Positions 41,916-50,138 of a stretch of DNA of 64,000 bases are shown piece by piece. The stretch lies in the NCBI GenBank assembly GCA_946533395.1, contig CAMNBU010000001.1:62001-126000 (forward strand), written 5' to 3'. The position numbers and the translations under genes are program-made. This DNA comes from UBA4292 sp002395865 (GTDB taxonomy: Bacteria > Bacillota > Clostridia > Lachnospirales > Lachnospiraceae). Below the pieces are notes generated by a model, which worked only from the letters and a program-made list of their open reading frames with translations, searched no databases and was not told the origin of the DNA. How positions within the stretch are numbered: the first letter of the stretch is position 1; every line of letters starts with the position of its first letter.

Positions 41916-42628
41916 ATGACACCGACCAATCCATACACGCTTACATTCGGTCAGAGCCCCGCTCAGATCATTTCCAGAAGTCTTCAGGCAGAGGAAATCG
42001 TAAATGATTTTTCAGGCGAGATTCCATCGCAGCACATCTATCTGATCACAGGCGTCCGCGGTTCGGGAAAAACGGTCTTCATGACTGATATATCCAGGAC
42101 TCTGAAGGCTGATGACGGCTGGATCACAATAGAACTGAACCCTGAACGCGATCTCCTCGAGAGCCTTCTTGCGAAGCTCTCGGGCATGGACAAGCTGAGC
42201 TCATTATTCAGGGAGGCAAAAATCAATTTATCCTTCCTGGGTTTCGGAGTTGAGATAGCGGGTGTGACACCCATAAAAGATGTGGAATCTGCTCTCTCCC
42301 GTATGTTTGAAGTTCTGAGGAAGCATGGAAAAAGCAGCCGGATATCGAGGTCATCATGGATGATTACCTGAGCTATCTTGAGGAATATGTCTATGAAAAG
42401 ATCTGGTCCGAGCTTTCGGCGCAGGACAAAAAGATATGTCACGCCATAGCCTCCACAGAGAGCGCAAAAATAGCAGATATCCGTGAATTTTCAAATATCG
42501 ACACGAATCATTTCAACCCCTACCGCAAGCGTCTTCTGCGGAAGGGGTTGGTGGATGGTGAGCGGGGTTATTTAAGATTTACACTGCCTCTTTTTGAGGA
42601 CTTTGTACTGGCTAATTTTATGGAGTGA
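41916..42628 (+). pseudogene. AAA-family ATPase with internal deletion and frameshift
   Basis: The 5' frame encodes about 140 residues with a Walker A (LITGVRGSGKTVFMT) and FEVLRKHGKS, then runs out of frame at about 42330. The 3' part, in another frame, reads KQPDIEVIMDDYLSYLEEYV, KIWSELSAQDKKICHAIAST and a winged-helix-like end to 42628. Walker B, sensor and lid regions expected between them are missing, a loss of perhaps 130 codons. It resembles the stand-alone archaeal-type ATPases common in Lachnospiraceae, often 380 or so residues. Non-functional as an ATPase. Confidence 0.8.
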
Positions 42629-42959
42629 AGTCAAAGAACCCTTTCTCTTTGAATACCTGCGGAAGGAAGGAAAAGTCCCATCTGTCCCAGTAGCCCACAT
42701 CCTCGGTACTACCGTCATCATGCGTGAGGGTGTTATCAACAATGAAATACCTGTCGTATCTTCCGTCGGTATTATGTCCGTTTTGTGTACGTGAACCATA
42801 CATATGCCAGTGCGTCAGGGTATAAAGCACCGCTGTATATTTCACCGAGCCCCCATCCTTTAAGTAGACGGGGACCGGTATGCAGCATAAAAGAAATACC
42901 GCAAATAATATGCACAGGGCGTAAAGTATCCTTCGGGTAAGCTTCTTTTTACCGTTCAC
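42618..42959 (-). CDS. Small membrane-anchored protein
   Basis: 113 residues. A basic start MNGKKKLTRR, one membrane helix (ILYALCILFAVFLLCCIPV) and an outer domain of about 80 residues with many Tyr, His and Asp (HWHMYGSRTQNGHNTDG). The GTG start overlaps the gatB stop by four bases (GTGA), so it is translated with gatB. Its 3' end overlaps the convergent AAA remnant by 11 bases. Function unknown. Confidence 0.7.
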   Translation of the reverse strand: MNGKKKLTRRILYALCILFAVFLLCCIPVPVYLKDGGSVKYTAVLYTLTHWHMYGSRTQNGHNTDGRYDRYFIVDNTLTHDDGSTEDVGYWDRWDFSFLPQVFKEKGFFDFTP

Positions 42960-44377
42960 CCCAGCACCTCCTTCAGTATCCTGTTCACTGCCTTCGGGTC
43001 TGCGCTCCCGCCGGAGGCCTTCATGACCTGTCCCACCAGGAATCCGAATGCGCGGGTCTTTCCGTTTCTTAAGTCCTCCACGGAGGACTGATTTTCTTTA
43101 AGCACCCCTTCAATGAGTGTTCGCAGAGATCCCTCGTCACTGTTCATGGATAGGCCGTGTTCGGCTACGTAGTTCTCCGGGTCGCCGTTTACCGCAAATA
43201 TCACCTCGTAGACCGAGGCTGCCACATTTCTGCTGATACGTCCGTCACGCACGAGTCCAATAAGAGCAGCCAGATGCTCAGAGCTAAAAGGCATCTCATC
43301 AGCCGCCAGGCCGTGCTCTCTCAGAAGGCGCATGGTGGGTCCGATGATCCATTTCGAGGCCTCAGCGGGCAATCCCGAGAGCTTCGCCGCGCCCTCATAT
43401 ACATCAGCGAGCGGCTTCGCCTGCGCGATAATCGCAGCATCCTTTTCCTGGAGGCCGTACTCTTTCACAAATCTTTCCTGCCTGTCCTGCATGCTCTCGG
43501 GAAGGCCGGTCCTTATCCTCTCTATCGTCTCTTCGTCAGTCACGAGCGGCGGCAGGTCGGGGTCGGGGAAGTATCTGTAGTCCGCGGCGCCCTCTTTTCC
43601 TCTCATGGAAAAGGACTGTCCTGATGCCTCATCCCACCTTCTCGTCTCCTGAACGACTCTTTCCCCTCTCTCAAGCAGCGTCCTCTGCCTCTCGGCCTCA
43701 TACTCCGCCGCCTTTATGACCGCCGTAAATGAGTTCAGGTTCTTCATCTCGGTGCGCGTACCGGGTGTCCTGCTCCCCTGCGGCTTAAGACTTAAGTTTA
43801 CATCGGCCCTCATCGAGCCCTCCTGCATCCTGCAGTCGCTCACATCCGCATAGGTCAGCAGCTCGCGCAGACGCTTAAGGAAGCTCACCGCCTCCTCACC
43901 GCTGCCCATATCCGGCTCGGTAACTATCTCTATCAGAGGCACACCCGCGCGGTTTAAGTCCACAAGAGTCGTACCGTCCTGCGCATGTATCAGCTTTCCC
44001 GCATCCTCCTCCATGTGTATCTCGCGGATCCTGACGCGCTTTTTGCCGTTCTTCGCATCGATCTCCACATACCCGTTTCTGCATATGGGTGCGTAGAGCT
44101 GGGATATCTGGTAATTCTGCGGATTGTCCGGGTAGAAATAGTTCTTGCGGTCAAAAACGCTCCTCTTCGTGATCTCACAGTTTGTGAGGAGTCCCGCGCG
44201 AATGGCCAGCTCCGGAACCATGGCGTTTAAAACCGGAAGGGTCCCCGGAAAGCCCATGCAGGTCGGACAGACGCAGGTATTGGGCGATGCGCCCTTTACG
44301 ACAGGGCAGGAGCAGAATATCTTCGACTTGGTCCCCAGCTCCACGTGGACCTCAAGGCCTATCACGGTATCGTACAT
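42956..44377 (-). CDS. gatB: Asp-tRNA(Asn)/Glu-tRNA(Gln) amidotransferase subunit B
   Basis: Kinase and tRNA-binding subunit of GatCAB, which turns misacylated Glu-tRNA(Gln) or Asp-tRNA(Asn) into the amide form. 473 residues, normal. Marks: VIGLEVHVELGTKSKIFCSC, CPTCMGFPGTLPVLN, RKNYFYPDNPQNYQISQ, IREIHMEEDAGKLIH, DLNRAGVPLIEIVTEPDM and the YqeY-like tail FLVGQVMKASGGSADPKAVN. Strong AAAGGATAAC site; follows gatA by two bases. Confidence 0.97.
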   Translation of the reverse strand: MYDTVIGLEVHVELGTKSKIFCSCPVVKGASPNTCVCPTCMGFPGTLPVLNAMVPELAIRAGLLTNCEITKRSVFDRKNYFYPDNPQNYQISQLYAPICRNGYVEIDAKNGKKRVRIREIHMEEDAGKLIHAQDGTTLVDLNRAGVPLIEIVTEPDMGSGEEAVSFLKRLRELLTYADVSDCRMQEGSMRADVNLSLKPQGSRTPGTRTEMKNLNSFTAVIKAAEYEAERQRTLLERGERVVQETRRWDEASGQSFSMRGKEGAADYRYFPDPDLPPLVTDEETIERIRTGLPESMQDRQERFVKEYGLQEKDAAIIAQAKPLADVYEGAAKLSGLPAEASKWIIGPTMRLLREHGLAADEMPFSSEHLAALIGLVRDGRISRNVAASVYEVIFAVNGDPENYVAEHGLSMNSDEGSLRTLIEGVLKENQSSVEDLRNGKTRAFGFLVGQVMKASGGSADPKAVNRILKEVLG

Positions 44378-44379
44378 AG

Positions 44380-45726
44380 TTATCCTTTCAATGCCTCGGC
44401 CACGGCTATGAGCCTCTCCTCACCAAAACGCGGCGCCGTGAGCATCACGCCCACAGGCAGTCCCTGCGCATCCTTCGACCACGGAACACAAAGCGCCGGA
44501 AGGCCGGTCAGATTGGCCGTCACCGTGTATATATCGCTCTCATAGGCCTCCAGCGGTCTGTTTGAAGCCTCCCCGAGCATAGGGGCGCATTTATCAGTCA
44601 CAGGCCCGAGAAGCATGTCAAAGCGACCGAAAAGCTCCTCATACTGCCTTTTTATCCTCTGCTGTGTCCTCACAGCCTTCAGGTACACCGACTCGTAGCA
44701 GTCGCGCCCCAGCACGAAGGTCCCGAGCAGTATCCTGCGCCTTACCTCCTCGCCGAAGCCTTCGCTGCGGGTCATATTATACATCTCATCCAGATCGTCC
44801 CGCCTCACACGAAGACCATACTTCACGCCGTCGTACCTCGCGAGGTTTGACGAAGCCTGTGCGCAGGCAATGATATAATACGCTCCGAGAGCCTCCGGCC
44901 CCGGAAGCTCATATGTATCGAGCTCTGCTCCAAGGACTGCGAGTCTGTCGGCACATGACACCAGCGCCTGAGATATCTCCGGGCCAAGCCCCTTTACGTC
45001 CTTAAGGACTCCCACTCGAAGTCCCGCAAGCGGCTTATCACCTGTGAGATCAATGCCTGAAAGAGCACCTTCAGGCAGCTCTTTTGACGTGGAATCCTTT
45101 TCGTCCCGCCCCGCTATCGCGCGCAATACATCGCCAATCATCTGCGGCGAAGCCGCAAGAATGCCTATCTGGTCGAAGCCCGACGCGTACGCGATCAGCC
45201 CGTAGCGGCTCACCGCCCCGTATGTGGGCTTTAAGCCGTATATGCCGCAGTAGGCTGCGGGCTGCCTGACGGAGCCTCCGGTATCGGAGCCGAGCGCAAA
45301 GGGCACCAGCCCCGCAGCCACCGCCGCAGCGCTGCCGCCGCTCGAGCCTCCGGCGCTTCGCCTCGTATCGTGCGGATTGTGCACAGCTCCGAAACAGCCG
45401 GTCTCGGATGCTGAGCCCATTGCGAACTCGTCCATATTTGTCTTGCCGACCATTATAGCCCCCGCCGCCTCAAGCCGCCTTACGGCCTCGGCAGAATACG
45501 GCGGCACGAAGTCACGCAACATCCTCGAAGCGCAGGTCGTGCGTATACCGGCAGTGCAGATATTGTCCTTTACCGCAAATGATACGCCGGCGAGCGGGCC
45601 GCCCATGCGCCCCGCTCCCATTTCTTTTTTTACAAGCTCCGCCCTTGAAAGGGCATACTCATCGCACACCGTTATAAAAGCGTTTAAGTCGGAGCGCGCC
45701 CTTATATTCTCAAGAACTCTCTCCAT
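44380..45726 (-). CDS. gatA: Amidotransferase subunit A (glutaminase)
   Basis: Amidase-signature subunit that frees ammonia from glutamine. About 448 residues. The Ser-cisSer-Lys triad is in GVSFAVKDNICTAG (Lys), GGSSGGSAAAVAAG and GSDTGGSVRQPAAYCG (two serines). The ATG at 45726 lies two bases after the gatC stop with GGTGAG as ribosome site; an in-frame GTG at 45750 would overlap gatC and is less likely. Confidence 0.97.
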   Translation of the reverse strand: MERVLENIRARSDLNAFITVCDEYALSRAELVKKEMGAGRMGGPLAGVSFAVKDNICTAGIRTTCASRMLRDFVPPYSAEAVRRLEAAGAIMVGKTNMDEFAMGSASETGCFGAVHNPHDTRRSAGGSSGGSAAAVAAGLVPFALGSDTGGSVRQPAAYCGIYGLKPTYGAVSRYGLIAYASGFDQIGILAASPQMIGDVLRAIAGRDEKDSTSKELPEGALSGIDLTGDKPLAGLRVGVLKDVKGLGPEISQALVSCADRLAVLGAELDTYELPGPEALGAYYIIACAQASSNLARYDGVKYGLRVRRDDLDEMYNMTRSEGFGEEVRRRILLGTFVLGRDCYESVYLKAVRTQQRIKRQYEELFGRFDMLLGPVTDKCAPMLGEASNRPLEAYESDIYTVTANLTGLPALCVPWSKDAQGLPVGVMLTAPRFGEERLIAVAEALKG

Positions 45727-45730
45727 GCTC

Positions 45731-46009
45731 TCACCCGTTCGTTCCCGCAAATGTGCGCGGTACCGCTATACAGCCTTCCCGGACCTCCGGTGCGCACCTC
45801 ATCACATCCTCCGGCGCCTCATGAGCCTCGTCAGGTCTGGTGATCAGCCGGTCATTTTCCGTGATATCCTCCTGCCCGTCCGGAAGCTCGGTGAAGAGCT
45901 TCACCATCGCCGCAAGATCGCCGGTGAGCCTTGTCTTTTCTTCCTCGCCAAGTCTCAGCTTCGCCAGATCCGCAAGCCTTGCGACAGTATTTTCATCGAT
46001 ATTAGTCAT
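45731..46009 (-). CDS. gatC: Amidotransferase subunit C
   Basis: 92-residue helper that holds GatA and GatB together. Typical start TNIDENTVARLADLAKLRLG, then KLFTELPDGQEDI and the proline-rich RPDEAHEAPEDVMRCAPE. It begins 11 bases after the serpin stop and so is likely co-transcribed with the serpins, an odd pairing of a housekeeping complex with exported inhibitors. Confidence 0.94.
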   Translation of the reverse strand: MTNIDENTVARLADLAKLRLGEEEKTRLTGDLAAMVKLFTELPDGQEDITENDRLITRPDEAHEAPEDVMRCAPEVREGCIAVPRTFAGTNG

Positions 46010-46020
46010 CGGCCCCTCTT

Positions 46021-47304
46021 TCAGTCCTGTTTTGCCGCATCGGGAAGCATCACCTTTCCCTCAAAAAGCACGGTATCCGTCTCTGTGTCATAGATAAGGA
46101 ACGCAAACGGCCTGTCGAGATATACCGTGGCGCTCTCTGCTAAAGCGCAGCAATTGACGAATACTCCCGTCACTGCAGCGGCCTCGGTACCCTTCTCATT
46201 CACCTTGATGACAGTCTTCTGGATGATGGCGCTTATATAGTTGTCATCGTCCTCTACCATCTCCGTAAAGCCGCCGTATCTCGCGTCGTCCAGCCCCATT
46301 ACGGAGAGCATCGGTGTCAGAACGGATGTGTTTTCAAACCTGAACTTCGGTATCATGGCGGCGACATCGATGTACTTTTTGTTCTTAAGCAGCGAAGGGA
46401 TATCCAGCTCCTCGAGGGAGAAATCGCCCTTCTCGTTCGGAAGAATGCCTACGAACGCGTACCTGTCGCCCTCATAGAACTTCATGAAACCTGTCGCATG
46501 GTCGTTCTGCAGATAGATATCCTCTGTGGAGTTCATACCGCAGACCGTATGCTCCTTACCTGTCGCATCCGTGAAACGCGCATCGCCCAGCTGGTACTCG
46601 GCATACTGCTCCTTCCATGTCCCGTTGAAATACAGCGCATTCAGAAGAAGCGTCATCGTTTCAGGCGCCGGCGGCTCCGAGAGGAGCTGCTTTATCATAC
46701 CGTTCGTCTTCGCATCGCACCAGTTGTTCACCTCTGTCACGAAGGCATCGTCGAACACCCTGCTCGCGCACTCAGCGTTGAAATAATCCTTTACTGCCTC
46801 CTCATAGGCAGGCTTAGGAGTTACACCGTTTCTGAACCATACCGAATTCGCGATCTTAAGCGTATCGCCCGTGCCGGCAATGTAATACTTGGCGAACTCC
46901 TCGTAGGCCTGCCTGTCAGCTCCGTAATAGTCTGCGAATTTTTCCGAAAGCTCCTCACCGGCTCCTGCCCAGGTCATAGCGAGAGCCATGTCGAGCGACA
47001 TCGGAGAATAGAGAACATTGCCCTTTGAGTCTCCGAGAAGCCTGTCCACTATGGCCGATGAGACCGGTATGTTCGTGGGAACACTGCCGCCCTCCGGTTT
47101 TATTGGTTCCTTCTGCGGCTCTCTCTCCTGCTGCCCGGGGTCCGCCGTATACGTCACGATGGCCTCCTGCGTGGGCTCTGCCTCGCCCTTCGTGCTCTCC
47201 TGAGCTTTGGTCGCCGCAGGTGAGTTGTAATATGTATTCGAGCAGCCCGATACCGCCATAAGACCCGCCGCTATCAGGGCTCCCGCTCTCTTATATCTTC
47301 TCAT
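46021..47304 (-). CDS. Serpin family lipoprotein A
   Basis: 427 residues. Lipoprotein signal MRRYKRAGALIAAGLMAVSGC, a Glu/Pro/Thr-rich linker, then a full serpin fold: NVLYSPMSLDMALAMTWAGA, NALYFNGTWKEQY, and the hinge EKGTEAAAVTGVFV at about 370-383 followed by the reactive loop and DRPFAFLIYDTETDTVLFEG. A small-residue hinge (TEAAAVT) is typical of inhibitory serpins. Counting from the hinge puts P1 near the Cys-Cys pair (VNCCALA). The ATG at 47304 has GGGAGGTG upstream. Surface-held, probably blocks host or microbial serine or cysteine proteases. Confidence 0.92.
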   Translation of the reverse strand: MRRYKRAGALIAAGLMAVSGCSNTYYNSPAATKAQESTKGEAEPTQEAIVTYTADPGQQEREPQKEPIKPEGGSVPTNIPVSSAIVDRLLGDSKGNVLYSPMSLDMALAMTWAGAGEELSEKFADYYGADRQAYEEFAKYYIAGTGDTLKIANSVWFRNGVTPKPAYEEAVKDYFNAECASRVFDDAFVTEVNNWCDAKTNGMIKQLLSEPPAPETMTLLLNALYFNGTWKEQYAEYQLGDARFTDATGKEHTVCGMNSTEDIYLQNDHATGFMKFYEGDRYAFVGILPNEKGDFSLEELDIPSLLKNKKYIDVAAMIPKFRFENTSVLTPMLSVMGLDDARYGGFTEMVEDDDNYISAIIQKTVIKVNEKGTEAAAVTGVFVNCCALAESATVYLDRPFAFLIYDTETDTVLFEGKVMLPDAAKQD

Positions 47305-47330
47305 GATGGACACCTCCCTCTTATACCTTA

Positions 47331-48623
47331 TCACATCTCGTCGATTTCTTCAACATCGGGCAGCATTACCTTGCCCTCAAAAAGCACATTTCCTGTGAGC
47401 GTGTCATAGATAAGGAACGCAAAAGGCCTGTCGAGAAATACCTCCCTGCTCTCCATTACACACTCATTCTTGGTGACTACAGCGGTAACTGCGGCCGCCT
47501 CCGTGCCCTTCTCATTGACCTTTATCGCGGTCTTCTGAATGATCTTTGCTATGTAGAGCTCCTCACCCTCGACCATTCCGTCGAAATTCGAACCCAAGGC
47601 ATCCTCAAGTCCCATCACAGGCAGCATCTGTGTCAGAACGGAGCTGTTCTCATACGTAAACTGCGGGATCATCACATCCACCTCCATCCCTTCCCTGTTC
47701 TCAAGAAGCGAAGGGATATCCAGCTCCTCGAGCGTGAAATCGCCCTCCTCCTTCGGTAGTATTCCAACGAAGGCATATCTTCCGCCCTGATAATACTTCA
47801 TAAATCCCGTGGCTGCGTCATTTTCAAGGTAGATATCCTCGGTGGAATACATTCCGTGAGAAGCCCAGTACTTGCCCTGCGTGTCGATGAATTTCGCCCG
47901 GCCGAGATCACTCTCGCCATAGCCCTCATCCCACTGTCCGTTGAAATACAAAGCGTTTATAAGTATCGTGACGGTGTCGGGGTCCGGAGCTTCATCAAGT
48001 ATCTTATCTATCATTCCGCGGGTCTTATCAGAGCACCAGCTGTTTACCTCCTTCACGAATGCGTCGTCAAATGTTCTCGATGCGCACTCCGCCGCAAAGC
48101 TCTCCCTCACCGCCTTTTCGTACTCAGGCTTCAGAGTGTACCCGTCACCAACCCACACGGAATTCGCAATGCTAAGCTCCTCACCGCTGTTTTCCACATA
48201 GTACCTCGCAAAATCGGTATAGGCGGAGAGTGACGCGCCGTAGTAGGCTGCGAACTTCTCCGAGAGTGCCGTATTCGCACCGGGCCAGGTCATACCCAGA
48301 GCCATGTCAAGGGACAGCGGTGAATAGAGTACATTGCCGTTCTTGTCGCCCTTTAGGAGGTCGGATATCTTTGAAGCGAGGGCGATATTCGTGGGAATGC
48401 TCTGCTGCTTAGGGTCGAAGGGGGTCGTCTCCACCGGCTCGGTCAGCGGCTCAGTCTGAGGTTCGGTCTGCGCCGCGGGTGTCTGCGCAGGCGCCGCTGT
48501 CGCCCCATGCTGCGAGGTCTCCTGTCCATTCGACCCTGTGGAACTGTAATAGCCTCTTGAACAGCCCGCGAGGGTCATGAGCCCTGCTGTCATTATAAGT
48601 CCTATTCTTTTTGATCTTCTCAT
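47331..48623 (-). CDS. Serpin family lipoprotein B
   Basis: 430 residues, a clear paralogue of the next gene. Signal MRRSKRIGLIMTAGLMTLAGC, then a Gln/Thr/Pro linker with repeated TEP, then the serpin fold (NVLYSPLSLDMALGMTWPGA, NALYFNGQWDEGY). Hinge EKGTEAAAVT is the same as in serpin A, but the reactive loop reads AVVTKNECVMES, so the target protease should differ. 26 bases separate the two serpins. First gene of the serpin-gatCAB transcript; AAGGAGGACAG ribosome site. Confidence 0.92.
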   Translation of the reverse strand: MRRSKRIGLIMTAGLMTLAGCSRGYYSSTGSNGQETSQHGATAAPAQTPAAQTEPQTEPLTEPVETTPFDPKQQSIPTNIALASKISDLLKGDKNGNVLYSPLSLDMALGMTWPGANTALSEKFAAYYGASLSAYTDFARYYVENSGEELSIANSVWVGDGYTLKPEYEKAVRESFAAECASRTFDDAFVKEVNSWCSDKTRGMIDKILDEAPDPDTVTILINALYFNGQWDEGYGESDLGRAKFIDTQGKYWASHGMYSTEDIYLENDAATGFMKYYQGGRYAFVGILPKEEGDFTLEELDIPSLLENREGMEVDVMIPQFTYENSSVLTQMLPVMGLEDALGSNFDGMVEGEELYIAKIIQKTAIKVNEKGTEAAAVTAVVTKNECVMESREVFLDRPFAFLIYDTLTGNVLFEGKVMLPDVEEIDEM

Positions 48624-48730
48624 TATCTGCTGTCCTCCTTTGTTATTGAAAACGCCTTGTAACTATTCAGCACGCCTTTACCATACTGTAGCCATTTTCG
48701 AAGGAAGCGTAACAAAAAAACGAAAAAAAG

Positions 48731-48764
48731 CAAAAAAACAGCTCCCGCGCATACGCGCGGGAGC
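48731..48764 (-). terminator. Intrinsic terminator of tuf/str operon
   Basis: On the minus strand GCTCCCGCGC pairs with GCGCGGGAGC around GTAT, followed by TGTTTTTTT. 25 bases after the tuf stop. Confidence 0.92.
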
Positions 48765-48789
48765 CGAATATGAATCTGTGTTTAAAAGA

Positions 48790-49977
48790 TTACTCGAGGA
48801 TCTTTGTAACAGCGCCTGAGCCGACTGTTCTACCACCCTCACGGATAGCGAAACGAAGCTGCTCCTCCATAGCTACGGGATGGATAAGCTCTACAGTCAT
48901 CTCTACGTTATCACCGGGCATGCACATCTCTGTACCCTCGGGAAGGTTGCAAACACCTGTAACGTCTGTTGTTCTGAAGTAGAACTGAGGACGATAGTTG
49001 TTGAAGAAAGGTGTGTGACGACCACCCTCATCCTTGGTAAGTACGTATACCTGAGCCTGGAACTTGGTGTGGCACTTTACTGAACCCGGCTTGCAGAGAA
49101 CCTGACCACGCTCGATCTCGTTTCTCTGAACACCACGAAGAAGTGCACCGATGTTATCACCGGCCTGAGCCTCATCAAGGAGCTTACGGAACATCTCAAC
49201 GCCCGTAACAACAACCTTTCTTGTCTCCTCATGGATACCAACGATCTCAACTTCATCAGAAACATGAAGTGTACCACGCTCTACTCTACCTGTAGCAACG
49301 GTACCACGACCTGTGATTGAGAATACATCCTCAACAGGCATAAGGAAAGGCTTATCTGTATCACGTACAGGATCAGGAATGTAAGAATCTACAGTATCCA
49401 TGAGCTCCATGATCTTGTCGCCCCACTCGCCGTTGGGATCCTCAAGAGCCTTAAGAGCTGAACCACGGATGATAGGGCAGCCCTTGAAACCATACTCCTC
49501 AAGCTGCTCTGTGATTTCCATCTCAACGAGCTCAAGGAGCTCCTCGTCGTCAACCATATCGCACTTGTTCATGAATACTACGATGTAAGGAACGCCTACC
49601 TGACGAGACAGAAGGATGTGCTCCTTTGTCTGAGCCATAACACCATCGGTAGCTGCAACTACGAGGATAGCGCCATCCATCTGAGCTGCACCGGTGATCA
49701 TGTTCTTAACGTAGTCAGCGTGTCCGGGGCAGTCAACGTGTGCGTAGTGTCTCTTCTCTGTCTGATACTCTACGTGTGCTGTGGAGATAGTGATACCACG
49801 CTCTCTCTCCTCCGGAGCCTTATCGATATTCTCGAAATCAACCTTTGTATTACCTGCAACTCTCTCTGCCAGAACCTTTGTGATAGCAGCTGTAAGAGTG
49901 GTCTTACCATGGTCAACGTGTCCGATGGTACCGATATTGCAATGTACTTTGCCTCTTTCAAACTTAGCCTTTGCCAT
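48790..49977 (-). CDS. tuf: Elongation factor Tu
   Basis: GTPase that brings aminoacyl-tRNA to the ribosome. 395 residues, normal. Marks: HCNIGTIGHVDHGKTTLTAA, the RGITIS switch, DCPGHADYVKNMITGAAQMD, MNKCDMVDDEEL, and the beta-barrel domains VFSITGRGTVATGRVERG and GGRHTPFFNNYRPQFYFRT. Last gene of the str operon, with its own extra promoter in the fusA-tuf gap. Confidence 0.98.
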   Translation of the reverse strand: MAKAKFERGKVHCNIGTIGHVDHGKTTLTAAITKVLAERVAGNTKVDFENIDKAPEERERGITISTAHVEYQTEKRHYAHVDCPGHADYVKNMITGAAQMDGAILVVAATDGVMAQTKEHILLSRQVGVPYIVVFMNKCDMVDDEELLELVEMEITEQLEEYGFKGCPIIRGSALKALEDPNGEWGDKIMELMDTVDSYIPDPVRDTDKPFLMPVEDVFSITGRGTVATGRVERGTLHVSDEVEIVGIHEETRKVVVTGVEMFRKLLDEAQAGDNIGALLRGVQRNEIERGQVLCKPGSVKCHTKFQAQVYVLTKDEGGRHTPFFNNYRPQFYFRTTDVTGVCNLPEGTEMCMPGDNVEMTVELIHPVAMEEQLRFAIREGGRTVGSGAVTKILE

Positions 49978-50042
49978 TTTTTAAATTCCTCCTAGAATTA
50001 ATTAGCTGCGCCCTGGCCGGGCGGATTAAACAGACTGCTACG

Positions 50043-50071
50043 ATTATATTTCATAACCGTGATTTTTGCAA
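50043..50071 (-). promoter_or_regulatory. Internal promoter for tuf
   Basis: On the minus strand TTGCAA (50066-50071) and TATAAT (50043-50048) with a 17-base spacer, in the 161-base gap between fusA and tuf. Would allow extra EF-Tu. Confidence 0.72.
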
Positions 50072-50138
50072 GTCTTATTTTATAAATTATTACTACCCGT
50101 CGGTATAAAACCGGATGTTTTCAGGCTGTGGGCAATGA

